The notes beneath the pieces were generated by a model. It ran no database searches and was not told where the DNA came from. It saw nothing but the letters and a program-made list of their open reading frames with translations. DNA of 64,000 nucleotides from Streptomyces sp. HB132. GTDB lineage: Bacteria; Actinomycetota; Actinomycetes; Streptomycetales; Streptomycetaceae. The position numbers and the translations under genes were made by a program. Position 1 is the first letter of the stretch; the number at the start of each line of letters is the position of its first letter. Positions 33,967-42,412 of this stretch are shown here, piece after piece. The DNA lies in assembly GCF_016909575.1 (NCBI RefSeq), contig NZ_JAFBGA010000010.1, positions 62,001-126,000 of the forward strand, given 5' to 3'.

Positions 33967-34725
33967 ATGCGACAGGTTCTGAACAAAAGCATGATCGTCA
34001 TGGCGGCGGCGTCGGGCATCCTGACCGCCGCCGGCGGTTACGCGCACGCCGACTCCTCGGCCGACGGGGTCGCCGCCAATTCGCCCGGTGTCGGCTCGGG
34101 CAACGCAGTGCAGGTCCCGGTGCACGTCCCGGTCAACCTCTGCGGCAACACCGTGAACGTGATCGCCCTGCTGAACCCGGCCTTCGGCAACGCCTGCGCC
34201 AACGTCAGCTCGAACGACAGGCACGGCGACGACGACGCGTACGGCGACGAGCGCGGCGAAGGCCGGGGCCACAAGGGCTCCGGCGCGAGCGCCGACGGCA
34301 AGGCGGTCGGTTCCCCGGGCGTTCTCTCCGGCAACCTGGTGCAGGCTCCGGTGCACGTCCCGGTGAACGCCTGCGGCAACAGCGTCGATGTCGTCGGCGC
34401 ACTGAACCCCGCGTTCGGCAACTCCTGCGCCAACGAGGACGGTTACGACCACGGCAACCCGCCGGTGAAGCCTCCCACCGAGGAGCCGCCGACGGTCACC
34501 CCGCCGACCGAGGAGCCCCCCACCGAGGAGCCGCCGACCGTCACCCCGCCGACCTCCAAGCCGCCCGTCGAGGAGCCGCCGGCCGGTAACCCCGGCCCGA
34601 ACACGCCTGACACGCAGCTGGCCCAGACCGGTGCCGCCGACATCGGCCTGGCCGCCGGTGCGAGCGCGGGGCTGCTGCTGGGGGGCGCGGTGCTGATGCG
34701 CCGCACCCGCGGTTCGCGCAACTAG
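33967..34725 (+). CDS. long chaplin with two chaplin domains and LAxTG sorting signal
   Basis: A 252-residue ChpA-C-type protein. It has a signal peptide (about 1-28), chaplin domain 1 (about 33-78) and a charged linker rich in Asp/Gly/His (about 80-110). Chaplin domain 2 (about 112-157) follows; each domain has paired cysteines and the NPAFGN motif. A Pro/Glu/Thr wall-spanning region (about 163-215) leads to the class-E sortase signal LAQTG, a hydrophobic helix and an RRTRGSRN tail. Sortase would anchor it to peptidoglycan. GGAGAAGGG 7 nt upstream fixes the start. It is the only plus-strand gene of the surface cluster. Confidence 0.94.
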   Translation: MRQVLNKSMIVMAAASGILTAAGGYAHADSSADGVAANSPGVGSGNAVQVPVHVPVNLCGNTVNVIALLNPAFGNACANVSSNDRHGDDDAYGDERGEGRGHKGSGASADGKAVGSPGVLSGNLVQAPVHVPVNACGNSVDVVGALNPAFGNSCANEDGYDHGNPPVKPPTEEPPTVTPPTEEPPTEEPPTVTPPTSKPPVEEPPAGNPGPNTPDTQLAQTGAADIGLAAGASAGLLLGGAVLMRRTRGSRN

Positions 34726-34740
34726 TTCCGCACAGTACGC

Positions 34741-34780
34741 AAGGGCCGCCGCGCAGCGCAGATGCTGCGGGGCGGCCCTT
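34741..34780. terminator. bidirectional hairpin between the long chaplin and the nan operon
   Basis: AAGGGCCGCC (34741-34750) pairs perfectly with 34771-34780, with an inner CGCAGC/GCTGCG stem. It separates the chaplin from the convergent lyase gene. Confidence 0.75.
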
Positions 34781-34812
34781 CCGCGTGGGCGGGGCAGGTG
34801 CGGGAAAGCGTG

Positions 34813-35745
34813 TCAGGCGCGGGACAGGCCCGCCCGGTCCAGGTGCGCGGCGATCGCGCTCGTCTCCGCCGCGTCCAGCCTGCGCATCGGCGGGCTCATC
34901 ACGTTGGTCGCGATGACTCCGCGCAGCATCAGGGCAGTCTTGAAGGCGCCCAGCCCCGCCGCCGTCGCCGATGCGGTACCCGGTGCGGCGGCTCCGACGA
35001 TGTCGAACAGCCCGACGAGACGGTCCTGTTCGGCCGTCGCGGCGGCCCAGTCCCCCCGTAGGGCGGCCTCGTGGAGCCGCACGTAGCCGTGCGGGTCCAC
35101 GTTGCCGAGGCCGGGCACCGACCCGTCCGCCCCGCTCAGCATCATCGCGTCGACCACCAGTTCGTGACCGGTCAGGACCGAGAAGCCCGGGAGCGCCCGC
35201 GCGCCGATGGCCAGTCGGCGGAAGGCTCCGTCGTCCCCGCTGGAGTCCTTCACACCGGCGAGCACCCCGTCGGCGGCCAGTGCGAGCAGCATCTCCGGGT
35301 CGAGCTTGCTGTGGACGCACACCGGCACGTCGTACGCGAGGAGCGGAACGTCCACGGCTGCCGCGATGTCCCGGAAGTGGCGGTCGATCTCCGTGGGATG
35401 GGTGCGGGTGTAGAAGGGGGCGGTGGCGACGACCGCGTCGGCGCCGAGACCGGCCGCGGCGCGAGCCCGCTCGATCGCCCGGTTGGTGGTGGTCTCGATG
35501 GCGCCGACGAGGACCGGCACCCGGCCCGCCGCGGCCGAGGTGATCACCTTGATGACCTCGTCCTGCTCGGCCGGCGTCAGGTAGGCGGTCTCGCCGGAGC
35601 TGCCGAGGGCGAAGAGTCCGCTGACGCCCCCGTCGAGGAGGTGGCCGACGACCCGTTCCAGGGAGGCCGTGTCCAGTTCGCCGTCCGCGGTGAGGGGGGT
35701 GACTACGGGCGGGATGACTCCGGAGTAGGTGGTGGAGGTGGTCAT
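34813..35745 (-). CDS. N-acetylneuraminate lyase-type aldolase, copy 1
   Basis: A 310-residue class I aldolase of the DHDPS/NAL family. The Schiff-base lysine is Lys166 (GVKDSSGD) and the tyrosine is Tyr138 (LLAYDVPV), at almost the same positions as Tyr137/Lys165 of E. coli NanA. The phosphate/carboxylate loop is LGSSGE (48-52). Because it is the last gene of a transporter operon with a likely sialic-acid operator, the probable reaction is N-acetylneuraminate to N-acetylmannosamine plus pyruvate. Dihydrodipicolinate synthesis is less likely in this context. AAGGAG precedes the ATG, which overlaps the ATPase stop (ATGA). Confidence 0.8.
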   Translation of the reverse strand: MTTSTTYSGVIPPVVTPLTADGELDTASLERVVGHLLDGGVSGLFALGSSGETAYLTPAEQDEVIKVITSAAAGRVPVLVGAIETTTNRAIERARAAAGLGADAVVATAPFYTRTHPTEIDRHFRDIAAAVDVPLLAYDVPVCVHSKLDPEMLLALAADGVLAGVKDSSGDDGAFRRLAIGARALPGFSVLTGHELVVDAMMLSGADGSVPGLGNVDPHGYVRLHEAALRGDWAAATAEQDRLVGLFDIVGAAAPGTASATAAGLGAFKTALMLRGVIATNVMSPPMRRLDAAETSAIAAHLDRAGLSRA

Positions 35746-36752
35746 GCGGTGCTCCTTGCGGGCTGTACGGGGATCGGGCCCCCGGCCGGCGACGGTGTTG
35801 CGGGTTGGGGGTGGACGCAGTGCCAGCGGTGTCCGCCGGGTCCGGAGGTATCCGCCGGGAAGGCCGTGGCGCACGCCTCACCGGCCTTCCAGCAGCGGGT
35901 GGTGAAGGGGCAGCCGGGCGGCGGGTTGGTGGCGGAGGGTACCGGGCCGGTGAGCACGACCCGGTCCGTCGCCTCAAGCAGGCTGGGCGTGGCGGAGAGC
36001 AGCGCCTTGGTGTAGGGGTGCCTGGGGGCCTGTGCGACGTCGGCGGCCCGGCCCTCCTCGACGATGCGGCCGAGGTAGAGGACGGCGATGCGGTCGGCCA
36101 GGTAGCGCACGGTCTGGATGTCGTGCGAGATGAACACCATGCCGAGGCCCAGGCGTTCACGCAGGTCGACGAGGAGGTTGAGGACCTGGGCGCGTACGGA
36201 GACGTCGAGTGCTGAGGTGGGCTCGTCTGCGACGATCAGTTCCGGTTCGAGTGCCAGGGCTCGGGCGATCGCGACCCGCTGCCGCTGGCCGCCGGAGAGC
36301 TGTCCGGGCAGGGCTGCGAGGGTGTGGCCGGGCAGACCGACCAGGCCGAGCAGTTCCTCGACGCGGGCCTCGCGGGACTCCCGGGTGCCGCGCCGGTGCA
36401 CGTCCAGGGGGTCACGGAGGATCTGGCGGACCGTGAGGCGCGGGTTCAGGGCGGTGGAGGGGTCCTGGAAGACGACGCCCACAGCCGATCCGAAGTCGTT
36501 GCGCCGCTGGGCGCCCGGCATCGCCCAGAGGTCCCTGCCGTGGAAGAGGACCTCTCCCTCCGTGGGTTTCTGCAGACCGGTCAGCACGCGCGCGAGCGTG
36601 GACTTGCCGCAGCCGGACTCGCCGACCAGTCCCACGATCTCGCCGCGTCGGACCTCGAGTGTCGCGTCGGTGAGTGCGTGGACGGCGTCGCGGCTGAAGA
36701 GTCCTCCGCTGCGTGCCTTGTGGCGTACGTGGACACCGTCGAGCCTGATCAC
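35742..36752 (-). CDS. ABC transporter ATPase (DppF/OppF type)
   Basis: A 336-residue ATP-binding subunit. Walker A is GESGCGKST, the Q-loop is [17 protein letters not shown], the signature is [15 protein letters not shown] and Walker B is [13 protein letters not shown], with His in ISHDIQT. The C-terminal oligopeptide/dipeptide extension with cysteines ([14 protein letters not shown], possible Fe-S or zinc site) is typical of the Opp/Dpp class. The GTG start overlaps the preceding stop (GTGA). It powers the transporter together with the fused ATPase upstream. Confidence 0.9.
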   Translation of the reverse strand: MIRLDGVHVRHKARSGGLFSRDAVHALTDATLEVRRGEIVGLVGESGCGKSTLARVLTGLQKPTEGEVLFHGRDLWAMPGAQRRNDFGSAVGVVFQDPSTALNPRLTVRQILRDPLDVHRRGTRESREARVEELLGLVGLPGHTLAALPGQLSGGQRQRVAIARALALEPELIVADEPTSALDVSVRAQVLNLLVDLRERLGLGMVFISHDIQTVRYLADRIAVLYLGRIVEEGRAADVAQAPRHPYTKALLSATPSLLEATDRVVLTGPVPSATNPPPGCPFTTRCWKAGEACATAFPADTSGPGGHRWHCVHPQPATPSPAGGPIPVQPARSTA

Positions 36753-38722
36753 AGGGCGCTCCCTTCCAGCTGTTGTGCCAAGGTTCCGGCCGGGTGGTGG
36801 CAGGCGAAGCCGTGGTCCTTCGTGGTGCCGCGGTCCGTGAGCGCCGGTGCCGTGCCTCGGCAGACTTCGCTCGCGAAGGCGCAGCGTCCCGCGAAGCGGC
36901 ATCCCTCGCCGAAGCCCTGGGGTGCGGGGACGACTCCGCGGATCTGGTGCAGCCGGTCGGCGCCCGCCTCCAGCGAGACGACGGAGCCGAGGAGGCCCCG
37001 GCTGTAGTGGTGGACCGGGTCGGTGAGGACCGAGCGGGTGTCGCCGACCTCCGCGAGGCGGCCCGCGTACATCACGGCGACCCGGTGCGAGAGGTCACCG
37101 ACGAGGGCGAGGTCATGGGAGACCAGCACCATGGCGAAGCCGAGTTCGTCGCGGAGCCTGATGAGGAGCTCGACGATCTGGGCCTGGACGGTGACGTCGA
37201 GGGCGGTGGTCGGTTCGTCCGCGATCAGGAGGCGGGGGCTGCGGGACAGGGCCATGGCGATGAGGACGCGCTGGCGCTGGCCGCCGGAGAGCTCGTGCGG
37301 GTAGCTCCTCAGGGTGCGTTCCGGTGCGAGGCCGACGAGTTCGAGTAGTTCGGCCGGCGTCTTCGTGCCGCCGCGCGAGGTGAGCTGCCGCAGCTGGGTG
37401 CCGACGAGTACGGACGGGTTGAGGGAGGAGAGCGCGTCCTGGTAGACCATCGCGATCTCTGGCCCCATCAGAGCGCGGCGTTCCTTCGGCGGGAGCTTCA
37501 GCAGGTCCTGGCCGCGGTAGAGGATCTCGCCGCTGACCTCGGCGTTGCGGGCGAGGAGCCCCATGACCGCGAGGCTGGTGATCGACTTGCCGCACCCGGA
37601 CTCGCCGACCAGACCGAGGGTCTCTCCCTCGTGGACGGTGAAGTTCAGACGGTCGACGACGGGGATGTCGCCGTAGCGGTCCGGGAACCGGATGGCCAGG
37701 TCGCGTACGACGAGGAGTTCGTCGGCGTCCTCGGGTACCGGGGTGACGACGGTGCCGGTGGCGTGGATGTGCCGGGCGAGCTCGGCGAGGGCGGCGTCGA
37801 TGTCGACGGTGGAGGCGGCCTCGACCGGGTCCGGTGCCGTGGTGGTGGCGGAACCCTTGACGGCGCTACGGCCCTTCGGCGCGGCGGAGGCGTCGGTGAG
37901 GCCCTCGGAGAGGATGTTGAGCGCGAGGACGGTGATCAGCAGGGCGAGGCCGGGGAAGAAGGTGGCCCACCAGCCGCCGGCGAGGAGGATCTGCCGCCCG
38001 TAGGCGAGGACGCTGCCCCAGCTGGGGTCGGGGTCCTGCACTCCGGCGCCGATGAAGGAGAGGCTGGCCTCGAAGATGATGGCCTCGGCGACCATGACGG
38101 TCGCGAACACCATGACCGGGGCCATGCAGTTGACGGCGACGTGGCGGAGCACGATGTAGCCGCGGCGGGCCCCGATGACCTTCTCGGCGGCGACGTAGTC
38201 CTCCCCGTACTGGGCGAGGACGTTGGCGCGTACGACGCGGGCGAGCGAGGGCGTGTAGACGAAGGCGATGGTGAAGATGATCACCGGGACGCTGGTGCCG
38301 AACACGGCGACGAGGACGGCGGCGAGCGCGATCGGCGGGAAGGACATGACGATGTCGAGGGTGCGCATGACGGATTCGTCGCCGAGCCTGCGCGTGGTGG
38401 CGGCGAGGGATCCGAGGACCGAGCCGGCGACCAGGGCGGCGGCGGTCGCGCCGAGACCGATGACCAGCGAGTAGCGCGAGCCGTGCACCACGCGGGCGAA
38501 GACGTCGCGTCCCGCGCGGTCGGTGCCGAACCAGTGGTCGCCGCTCGGGGCCTGGACGGGGGTGCCGGTGGTCAGCGGGTCCTGGGTGAGCAGGGGGGCG
38601 AGTACGGCGCCGAGTACGACGACGACGAGTACACCGAGGGCGATGCGGGAGGTGACCGGGAGGGCGCGGAAGGCGATGCCCGGTCGGGAGAGGGTGGTGG
38701 CCGAACGGCCCGTGGCGAACAT
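36749..38722 (-). CDS. ABC transporter permease-ATPase fusion (DppC-DppD)
   Basis: A 657-residue fusion. Residues 1-~285 are a DppC-type permease with an N-terminal OppC-like segment ([19 protein letters not shown]), about six membrane helices and the EAA loop ([12 protein letters not shown]). After a linker, residues ~345-655 are a DppD-type ATPase with Walker A GESGCGKS, signature [15 protein letters not shown], Walker [13 protein letters not shown] and the Cys-containing C-terminal extension. From memory, some sialic-acid (Sat-type) peptide-class transporters have a similar fused layout. Confidence 0.9.
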   Translation of the reverse strand: MFATGRSATTLSRPGIAFRALPVTSRIALGVLVVVVLGAVLAPLLTQDPLTTGTPVQAPSGDHWFGTDRAGRDVFARVVHGSRYSLVIGLGATAAALVAGSVLGSLAATTRRLGDESVMRTLDIVMSFPPIALAAVLVAVFGTSVPVIIFTIAFVYTPSLARVVRANVLAQYGEDYVAAEKVIGARRGYIVLRHVAVNCMAPVMVFATVMVAEAIIFEASLSFIGAGVQDPDPSWGSVLAYGRQILLAGGWWATFFPGLALLITVLALNILSEGLTDASAAPKGRSAVKGSATTTAPDPVEAASTVDIDAALAELARHIHATGTVVTPVPEDADELLVVRDLAIRFPDRYGDIPVVDRLNFTVHEGETLGLVGESGCGKSITSLAVMGLLARNAEVSGEILYRGQDLLKLPPKERRALMGPEIAMVYQDALSSLNPSVLVGTQLRQLTSRGGTKTPAELLELVGLAPERTLRSYPHELSGGQRQRVLIAMALSRSPRLLIADEPTTALDVTVQAQIVELLIRLRDELGFAMVLVSHDLALVGDLSHRVAVMYAGRLAEVGDTRSVLTDPVHHYSRGLLGSVVSLEAGADRLHQIRGVVPAPQGFGEGCRFAGRCAFASEVCRGTAPALTDRGTTKDHGFACHHPAGTLAQQLEGSAL

Positions 38723-38723
38723 G

Positions 38724-39674
38724 TCACACCGTCCTGATGCGCGGGTTGACCAGCAGGTAGAGCAGGTCGACGATGACGTTGACCACCAGGAAGGTGATGG
38801 CGATGGTCAGTACGGTGCCCTGGACCAGGGCGACGTCGCCGCCGGTGACACCTTCGAGGATGAGTTTGCCCATGCCGGGCAGGTCGAAGATCGCTTCGAT
38901 GACGACGGCTCCGCTGAGCAGGTAGCCGACCTTGACCCCGAGCACGGTGAGCGGGGTGACGAGCGCGTTGCGCAGTACCGAGCGGACCACCAGGAGGACC
39001 GGGAGGCCGTTGCCCTGTGCGGTGCGGACGTAGTCGCGGTCGAGCTCGGCGACCATGGAGGTGCGGACGAGCCGGGCCAGCGAGGCCGCGACGGGCACCG
39101 CGAGCGAGACGGCCGGCAGGACCATGGTGGTGAGCCAGCCGCCGAGGGAGTCGGCGGGGTTGGTGTATCCGCCGGTCGGGAAGATCCGGGTGTTCAGGGC
39201 GAACTGCTGGATGAGCAGGACGCCGAGCCAGAACGACGGGACGGCGACCCCGGCCATGGACAGGATCCGGAACAGCTGGTCGGGCCAGCGGTCGCGGTAC
39301 ATCGCGCCGAGGACTCCGCCGACGACGGCGAGGGCGACGGCGAGGAGCAGGCCGAGGAAGGTGAGCTGGAGGGTGAGCGGGAAGGCCGCGGTGATCCGGT
39401 CGATCACGGGCTGGCTCGGCGGGACGGTCATCCCCAGGTCGAAGTGGAGCAACTGGCCGAGGAAGTCGAAGTAGCGTACGGGCAGCGGGTCGTCGAGCCC
39501 GTTGGCCTCGGCGAAGGCCGCGCGGGCCTCTGGGGTGGCGCTCTCCCCGAGCGCGTTGAAGGCCGGGTCGACCGGCGAGAACTGCAGCACCACGAAGACC
39601 AGCAGCGCGATGCCGAGGATCATCACCGGCATCATCGCGACGCGGCGCAGCGCGAGCCGGAGAAAAGCAACCAT
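38724..39674 (-). CDS. ABC transporter permease (DppB type)
   Basis: A 316-residue membrane subunit with six predicted helices. It has the DppB N-terminal segment (RVAMMPVMILGIALLVFVVLQF), a large extracytoplasmic loop after helix 1, and the EAA-like motif ELDRDYVRTAQGNGL near residue 205. Its start follows the substrate-binding protein gene after a 72-nt gap containing a strong hairpin. Its stop lies 1 nt before the fusion gene. Confidence 0.9.
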   Translation of the reverse strand: MVAFLRLALRRVAMMPVMILGIALLVFVVLQFSPVDPAFNALGESATPEARAAFAEANGLDDPLPVRYFDFLGQLLHFDLGMTVPPSQPVIDRITAAFPLTLQLTFLGLLLAVALAVVGGVLGAMYRDRWPDQLFRILSMAGVAVPSFWLGVLLIQQFALNTRIFPTGGYTNPADSLGGWLTTMVLPAVSLAVPVAASLARLVRTSMVAELDRDYVRTAQGNGLPVLLVVRSVLRNALVTPLTVLGVKVGYLLSGAVVIEAIFDLPGMGKLILEGVTGGDVALVQGTVLTIAITFLVVNVIVDLLYLLVNPRIRTV

Positions 39675-39705
39675 CGTCGGGTTCCTTGCGATTGGGCGGA
39701 CGGCT

Positions 39706-39735
39706 GGTCCGGGCCGCCGGAGGGCGGCCCGGACC
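39706..39735 (-). terminator. intra-operon hairpin after the substrate-binding protein gene
   Basis: A 13-bp perfect stem (39706-39718 with 39723-39735) with a 4-nt GGAG loop lies between the binding-protein stop and the first permease. It is likely a leaky terminator or 3'-end stabiliser that keeps the binding protein in excess over the membrane subunits. Confidence 0.7.
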
Positions 39736-39746
39736 GGGCGTGGTCG

Positions 39747-41342
39747 TCAGGCGCGGCTGACGTCCACGAAGGACAGGCCCGTGGTGGGCAGCGGCTCGAA
39801 GCCGGGCAGCGCCTTCTCGTTCCAGGCGGTGGGCAGCTTGCGGTGGAGGATCGGGTAGAGCGCCGCCTCCTCCGCCACGATGTCGGTGATCTGCCCCCAC
39901 AGCTGCTTGCGCGTGGCCTCGTCGGCGGCCTGGGCGGCCTTGTCGAGGAGCTGCTTGACCTGCTTGTACTCGGCGGTCCCTGACCAGCCGTAGCGCTTCT
40001 CCGGCCAGAAGCCGTAGTAGAACCAGCGCATCAGGAGGTCCACGTCGTTACCGAACACCGAGGGGTCGCCGGGGGCGACCATGACCTCGAAGTCCCCCGC
40101 GTCGACCTTGGCCCACTGGGCCGGGGACTGGGCGATGTTCAGGGTGGCCTCGATGCCGGCGGCCGCCCAGCTCTCCTTGAGCAGCGGGGCGATGTCCTTG
40201 ACCCATCCGGTGTCGGTGGTCAGGACGGTGAACTTGAGCTTGTCCACGCCGGCTTCGGTGAGCAGCTCCTTCGCCTTGGCCACGTCGTAGGTGTAGACGG
40301 TGGCGGCCTTGTGGTGGTCGGGGTGGGTCGAGGGGACGTACCCGGTCGCGGCCGCCGCGTTGCCGACCATCGCGGTGGAGATGATCTTCTCGGTGTCCAG
40401 CGCGTAGTGCAGTGCCTGGCGGACCCGCTTGTCGGCGAACCTCTTGTCGGTGGTGTCGAACATGAGGAAGAGGAGCCCGAAGGACTGCACGGACTCGGTC
40501 CTCGTCGTGGCGGAGAGCCTTTTGACGTCGATGTACGGGACGTCCTCGATGGCCTGGACGCGGCCCGACTCCATGGCGCTGACGCGGGCCGACTGGTCCG
40601 ACATCAGGCGCCAGATCATCTTCTTGGCCTTGGCCGGGTGGGGGCCGTTGTACTTGTCGTACTCCGCGAAGACGATCTTGTCCTCGCGCGTGGCCTCGAC
40701 GAACCTGTAGGGCCCCGAGCCGACGGGCTTCGCGTCGAATCCCTTGACGTCGGCCTCGACGATCTTCTTCGGCACGATGCGCGCGACGGCGATGCGGGAG
40801 GGGAAGAGCGCGAAGGCGTACTTGAGCTTGAACTCGACCGTCCTGGTGTCGACGGCGGTGATCGTGTCGATGAAGGGCACGAACTGCGCCATCAACGACG
40901 AGTTCTTCGGGTCCAGGATGCGTTCGAAGCTGAAGACGACGTCCTCGGCGGTGACCGGTGAGCCGTCGTGGAAGGTCGCGCCCTCCCGGAGGGTGGCCCG
41001 GTAGGTGGTGGCGTTGATCTTCTTCGGCATCTCGGTGGCGAGGGTGGGACGCGCCACGAGCGTCGCCGGGTCGAGATCGACCAGGCCTTCGAAGATGTGC
41101 ATGTTGGCCGCGTACGGCGTGGCACCGGAGGTGATCATCGGGTCGAAGCCGGTCGACAACGGGTACGACAGACCGGCCTCGATGGTGCCGTTGCCGTCAC
41201 CCTTGCCTGCCGCGCCGTCCGCGGTCGAGGAGGGCCCGCCGCACGCGGAAAGACCTGCCGTGATGGCTGCGGCCGCGCCGATGGCACTGGTGTAACGCAG
41301 GAAGGTGCGGCGCTCGACGCCGGCTGGCCTCAGCTCGGGCAC
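39747..41342 (-). CDS. ABC transporter substrate-binding lipoprotein (family 5)
   Basis: A 531-residue extracellular solute-binding protein of the oligopeptide/dipeptide class (SBP_bac_5). The N-terminus has a twin-arginine-like RRTFLRY, a hydrophobic core and the lipobox GLSAC (Cys ~34). The mature part has the family segments NMHIFEGLVDLDPAT and LREGATFHDGSPVTAEDVVFSFERI. It is the first gene of the five-gene operon ending with a NAL-type lyase, and its promoter region carries the shared 15-bp element. The likely ligand is sialic acid or a sialylated fragment (inference); peptide binding cannot be excluded. GTG start with GGAGG upstream. Confidence 0.9.
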   Translation of the reverse strand: MPELRPAGVERRTFLRYTSAIGAAAAITAGLSACGGPSSTADGAAGKGDGNGTIEAGLSYPLSTGFDPMITSGATPYAANMHIFEGLVDLDPATLVARPTLATEMPKKINATTYRATLREGATFHDGSPVTAEDVVFSFERILDPKNSSLMAQFVPFIDTITAVDTRTVEFKLKYAFALFPSRIAVARIVPKKIVEADVKGFDAKPVGSGPYRFVEATREDKIVFAEYDKYNGPHPAKAKKMIWRLMSDQSARVSAMESGRVQAIEDVPYIDVKRLSATTRTESVQSFGLLFLMFDTTDKRFADKRVRQALHYALDTEKIISTAMVGNAAAATGYVPSTHPDHHKAATVYTYDVAKAKELLTEAGVDKLKFTVLTTDTGWVKDIAPLLKESWAAAGIEATLNIAQSPAQWAKVDAGDFEVMVAPGDPSVFGNDVDLLMRWFYYGFWPEKRYGWSGTAEYKQVKQLLDKAAQAADEATRKQLWGQITDIVAEEAALYPILHRKLPTAWNEKALPGFEPLPTTGLSFVDVSRA

Positions 41343-41426
41343 GGGTCCTCCAAGGGACGTTGGGGTCTCGGAACAGGTGGAAAGCGACCGTTTTCGACGG
41401 CTGTCGGGATGCCGGGAACCGATCGA

Positions 41427-41451
41427 GCATCAGACGTCAGATGTCTGATGC
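41427..41451. promoter_or_regulatory. sialate-regulon operator, site 1 (9-7-9 inverted repeat)
   Basis: GCATCAGAC (41427-41435) and GTCTGATGC (41443-41451) form a perfect 9-bp inverted repeat with a 7-nt spacer, between the ABC operon and its divergent GntR gene. Read on the minus strand it contains GACATCTGACGTCTG (plus 41431-41445), identical to site 2. It lies just downstream of a likely minus-strand promoter and is probably bound by one or both FCD-type GntR regulators of the island. Confidence 0.75.
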
Positions 41452-41452
41452 C

Positions 41453-41480
41453 TTGATAGCGTGGGAACGTAGCTTGACAA
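41453..41480 (-). promoter_or_regulatory. candidate promoter of the ABC transporter-lyase operon
   Basis: On the minus strand, TTGTCA (plus 41475-41480), 16 nt, then TATCAA (plus 41453-41458). The operator lies immediately downstream, overlapping the expected transcription start. Confidence 0.4.
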
Positions 41481-41512
41481 TCGAGAGGGGTCAAGAGGTG
41501 GGGAGTTCACAT

Positions 41513-42244
41513 ATGTCCGGCACGCGACCCGGTCGCACCCTGTTGCGGCAGGAAGTGGTCGAGGGCATCAAGCGCTACATCCTCGACGAGCGGCTGCGCC
41601 CCGGGGACCCGCTCCCGACGGAGCCGGCGCTGTGCGAGGCGCTCGGAGCCAGCCGTTCCAGTGTTCGGGAGGCCGTCAAGATCCTCGCCGCCCTCGACAT
41701 CGTCGAGGTGCGGCACGGCCACGGGACGTACGTCGGCCGGCTGAGCCTGTCCGCCCTGGTGGAGAGCCTCACCTTCCGCGGCCTGCTCTCCCCCGACGAC
41801 GACTTCCAGGTGATGGCCGACCTCGTCGACGTGCGTGAGCTGTTCGAACGCGGCATGGCCGACAGGATCATCTACTCGCTCAGCACCGAGCAGCTCGACG
41901 GCCTGGAGGACCTGGTGGCGACCATGCGCGCCACCGGTTCGGGCGAGGGGCACGGCTTCGTCGCCGCGGACCGCGCGTTCCACGCGCTGCTCGTGGCCCC
42001 CTTGGGCAACGACCTGATCGGCCAGCTCTCGATGGCCTTCTGGGACGTCTACACGATCGTCGCACCCCACCTGGACGGGTTCACGCACGCCGACGAGACG
42101 GCGACGATCGCCGCCCACCAGAACATCGTGGACGCCGCCCGGGCGGGCGACGTCACCGCGTTCCTGAAGGCGCTCGACGAGCACTACGCGCCCGTCAGGC
42201 GGCGGATCGCCGAGGCCAGGTCGCGCGGGGAGGGCCAGACCTGA
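41513..42244 (+). CDS. GntR-family FCD regulator 1 of the sialate island
   Basis: A 243-residue regulator with an N-terminal winged helix (about 10-75; IKRYILDERLRPGDPLPTE, LCEALGASRSSVREAVKIL, HGTYV). An FCD effector domain (about 95-225) has the usual acidic/His residues in ADRAFHALLVA and AAHQNIVDA. It is divergent from the ABC operon across the palindromic site 1, so it probably represses that operon and itself. GTGGGGAG lies 7 nt before the ATG; a GTG at 41498 is a second possible start. The effector could be sialic acid or a breakdown product. Confidence 0.88.
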   Translation: MSGTRPGRTLLRQEVVEGIKRYILDERLRPGDPLPTEPALCEALGASRSSVREAVKILAALDIVEVRHGHGTYVGRLSLSALVESLTFRGLLSPDDDFQVMADLVDVRELFERGMADRIIYSLSTEQLDGLEDLVATMRATGSGEGHGFVAADRAFHALLVAPLGNDLIGQLSMAFWDVYTIVAPHLDGFTHADETATIAAHQNIVDAARAGDVTAFLKALDEHYAPVRRRIAEARSRGEGQT

Positions 42245-42259
42245 CCGCGCGCGTCCCGC

Positions 42260-42294
42260 CTCCCGCCCCGCCGCCGGGGCGTCCGGGGCGGGAG
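42260..42294 (+). terminator. hairpin after GntR regulator 1
   Basis: An 11-bp perfect stem CTCCCGCCCCG/CGGGGCGGGAG (42260-42270 with 42284-42294) begins 16 nt after the stop codon. Confidence 0.65.
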
Positions 42295-42314
42295 ATGCCA
42301 CCCCCGGCACACCC

Positions 42315-42344
42315 TTGACGTCCGGCCACAGCGCTCCCTAGGGT
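42315..42344 (+). promoter_or_regulatory. promoter of the CE7 esterase gene
   Basis: TTGACG (42315-42320), an 18-nt spacer and TAGGGT (42339-42344) fit the vegetative consensus closely. The shared 15-bp operator starts 15 nt after the -10 box, a typical repressor position. Confidence 0.7.
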
Positions 42345-42359
42345 CCAGTTTGCCAGCAG

Positions 42360-42374
42360 GACATCTGACGTCTG
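42360..42374. promoter_or_regulatory. sialate-regulon operator, site 2
   Basis: GACATCTGACGTCTG, identical over 15 bases to site 1 (other strand). It sits inside a wider symmetric context with CAGCAG on the left and CTGCTG on the right, between the esterase promoter and its start codon. Confidence 0.75.
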
Positions 42375-42412
42375 CTGTCCAGCCGCTTCCCTTACGCCAG
42401 GAGGGCACAGCC

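Noticed and set aside
34813-35745. Dihydrodipicolinate synthase (lysine biosynthesis) for the first lyase
   Set aside because: Sequence alone cannot exclude it, but the operon with an importer and the shared sialate operator make N-acetylneuraminate lyase the better call.
41441-41513. Upstream ATG at 41441 as the start of GntR regulator 1
   Set aside because: It would place the operator palindrome inside the coding region and add residues with no winged-helix match; GTGGGGAG before 41513 is a better initiation site.
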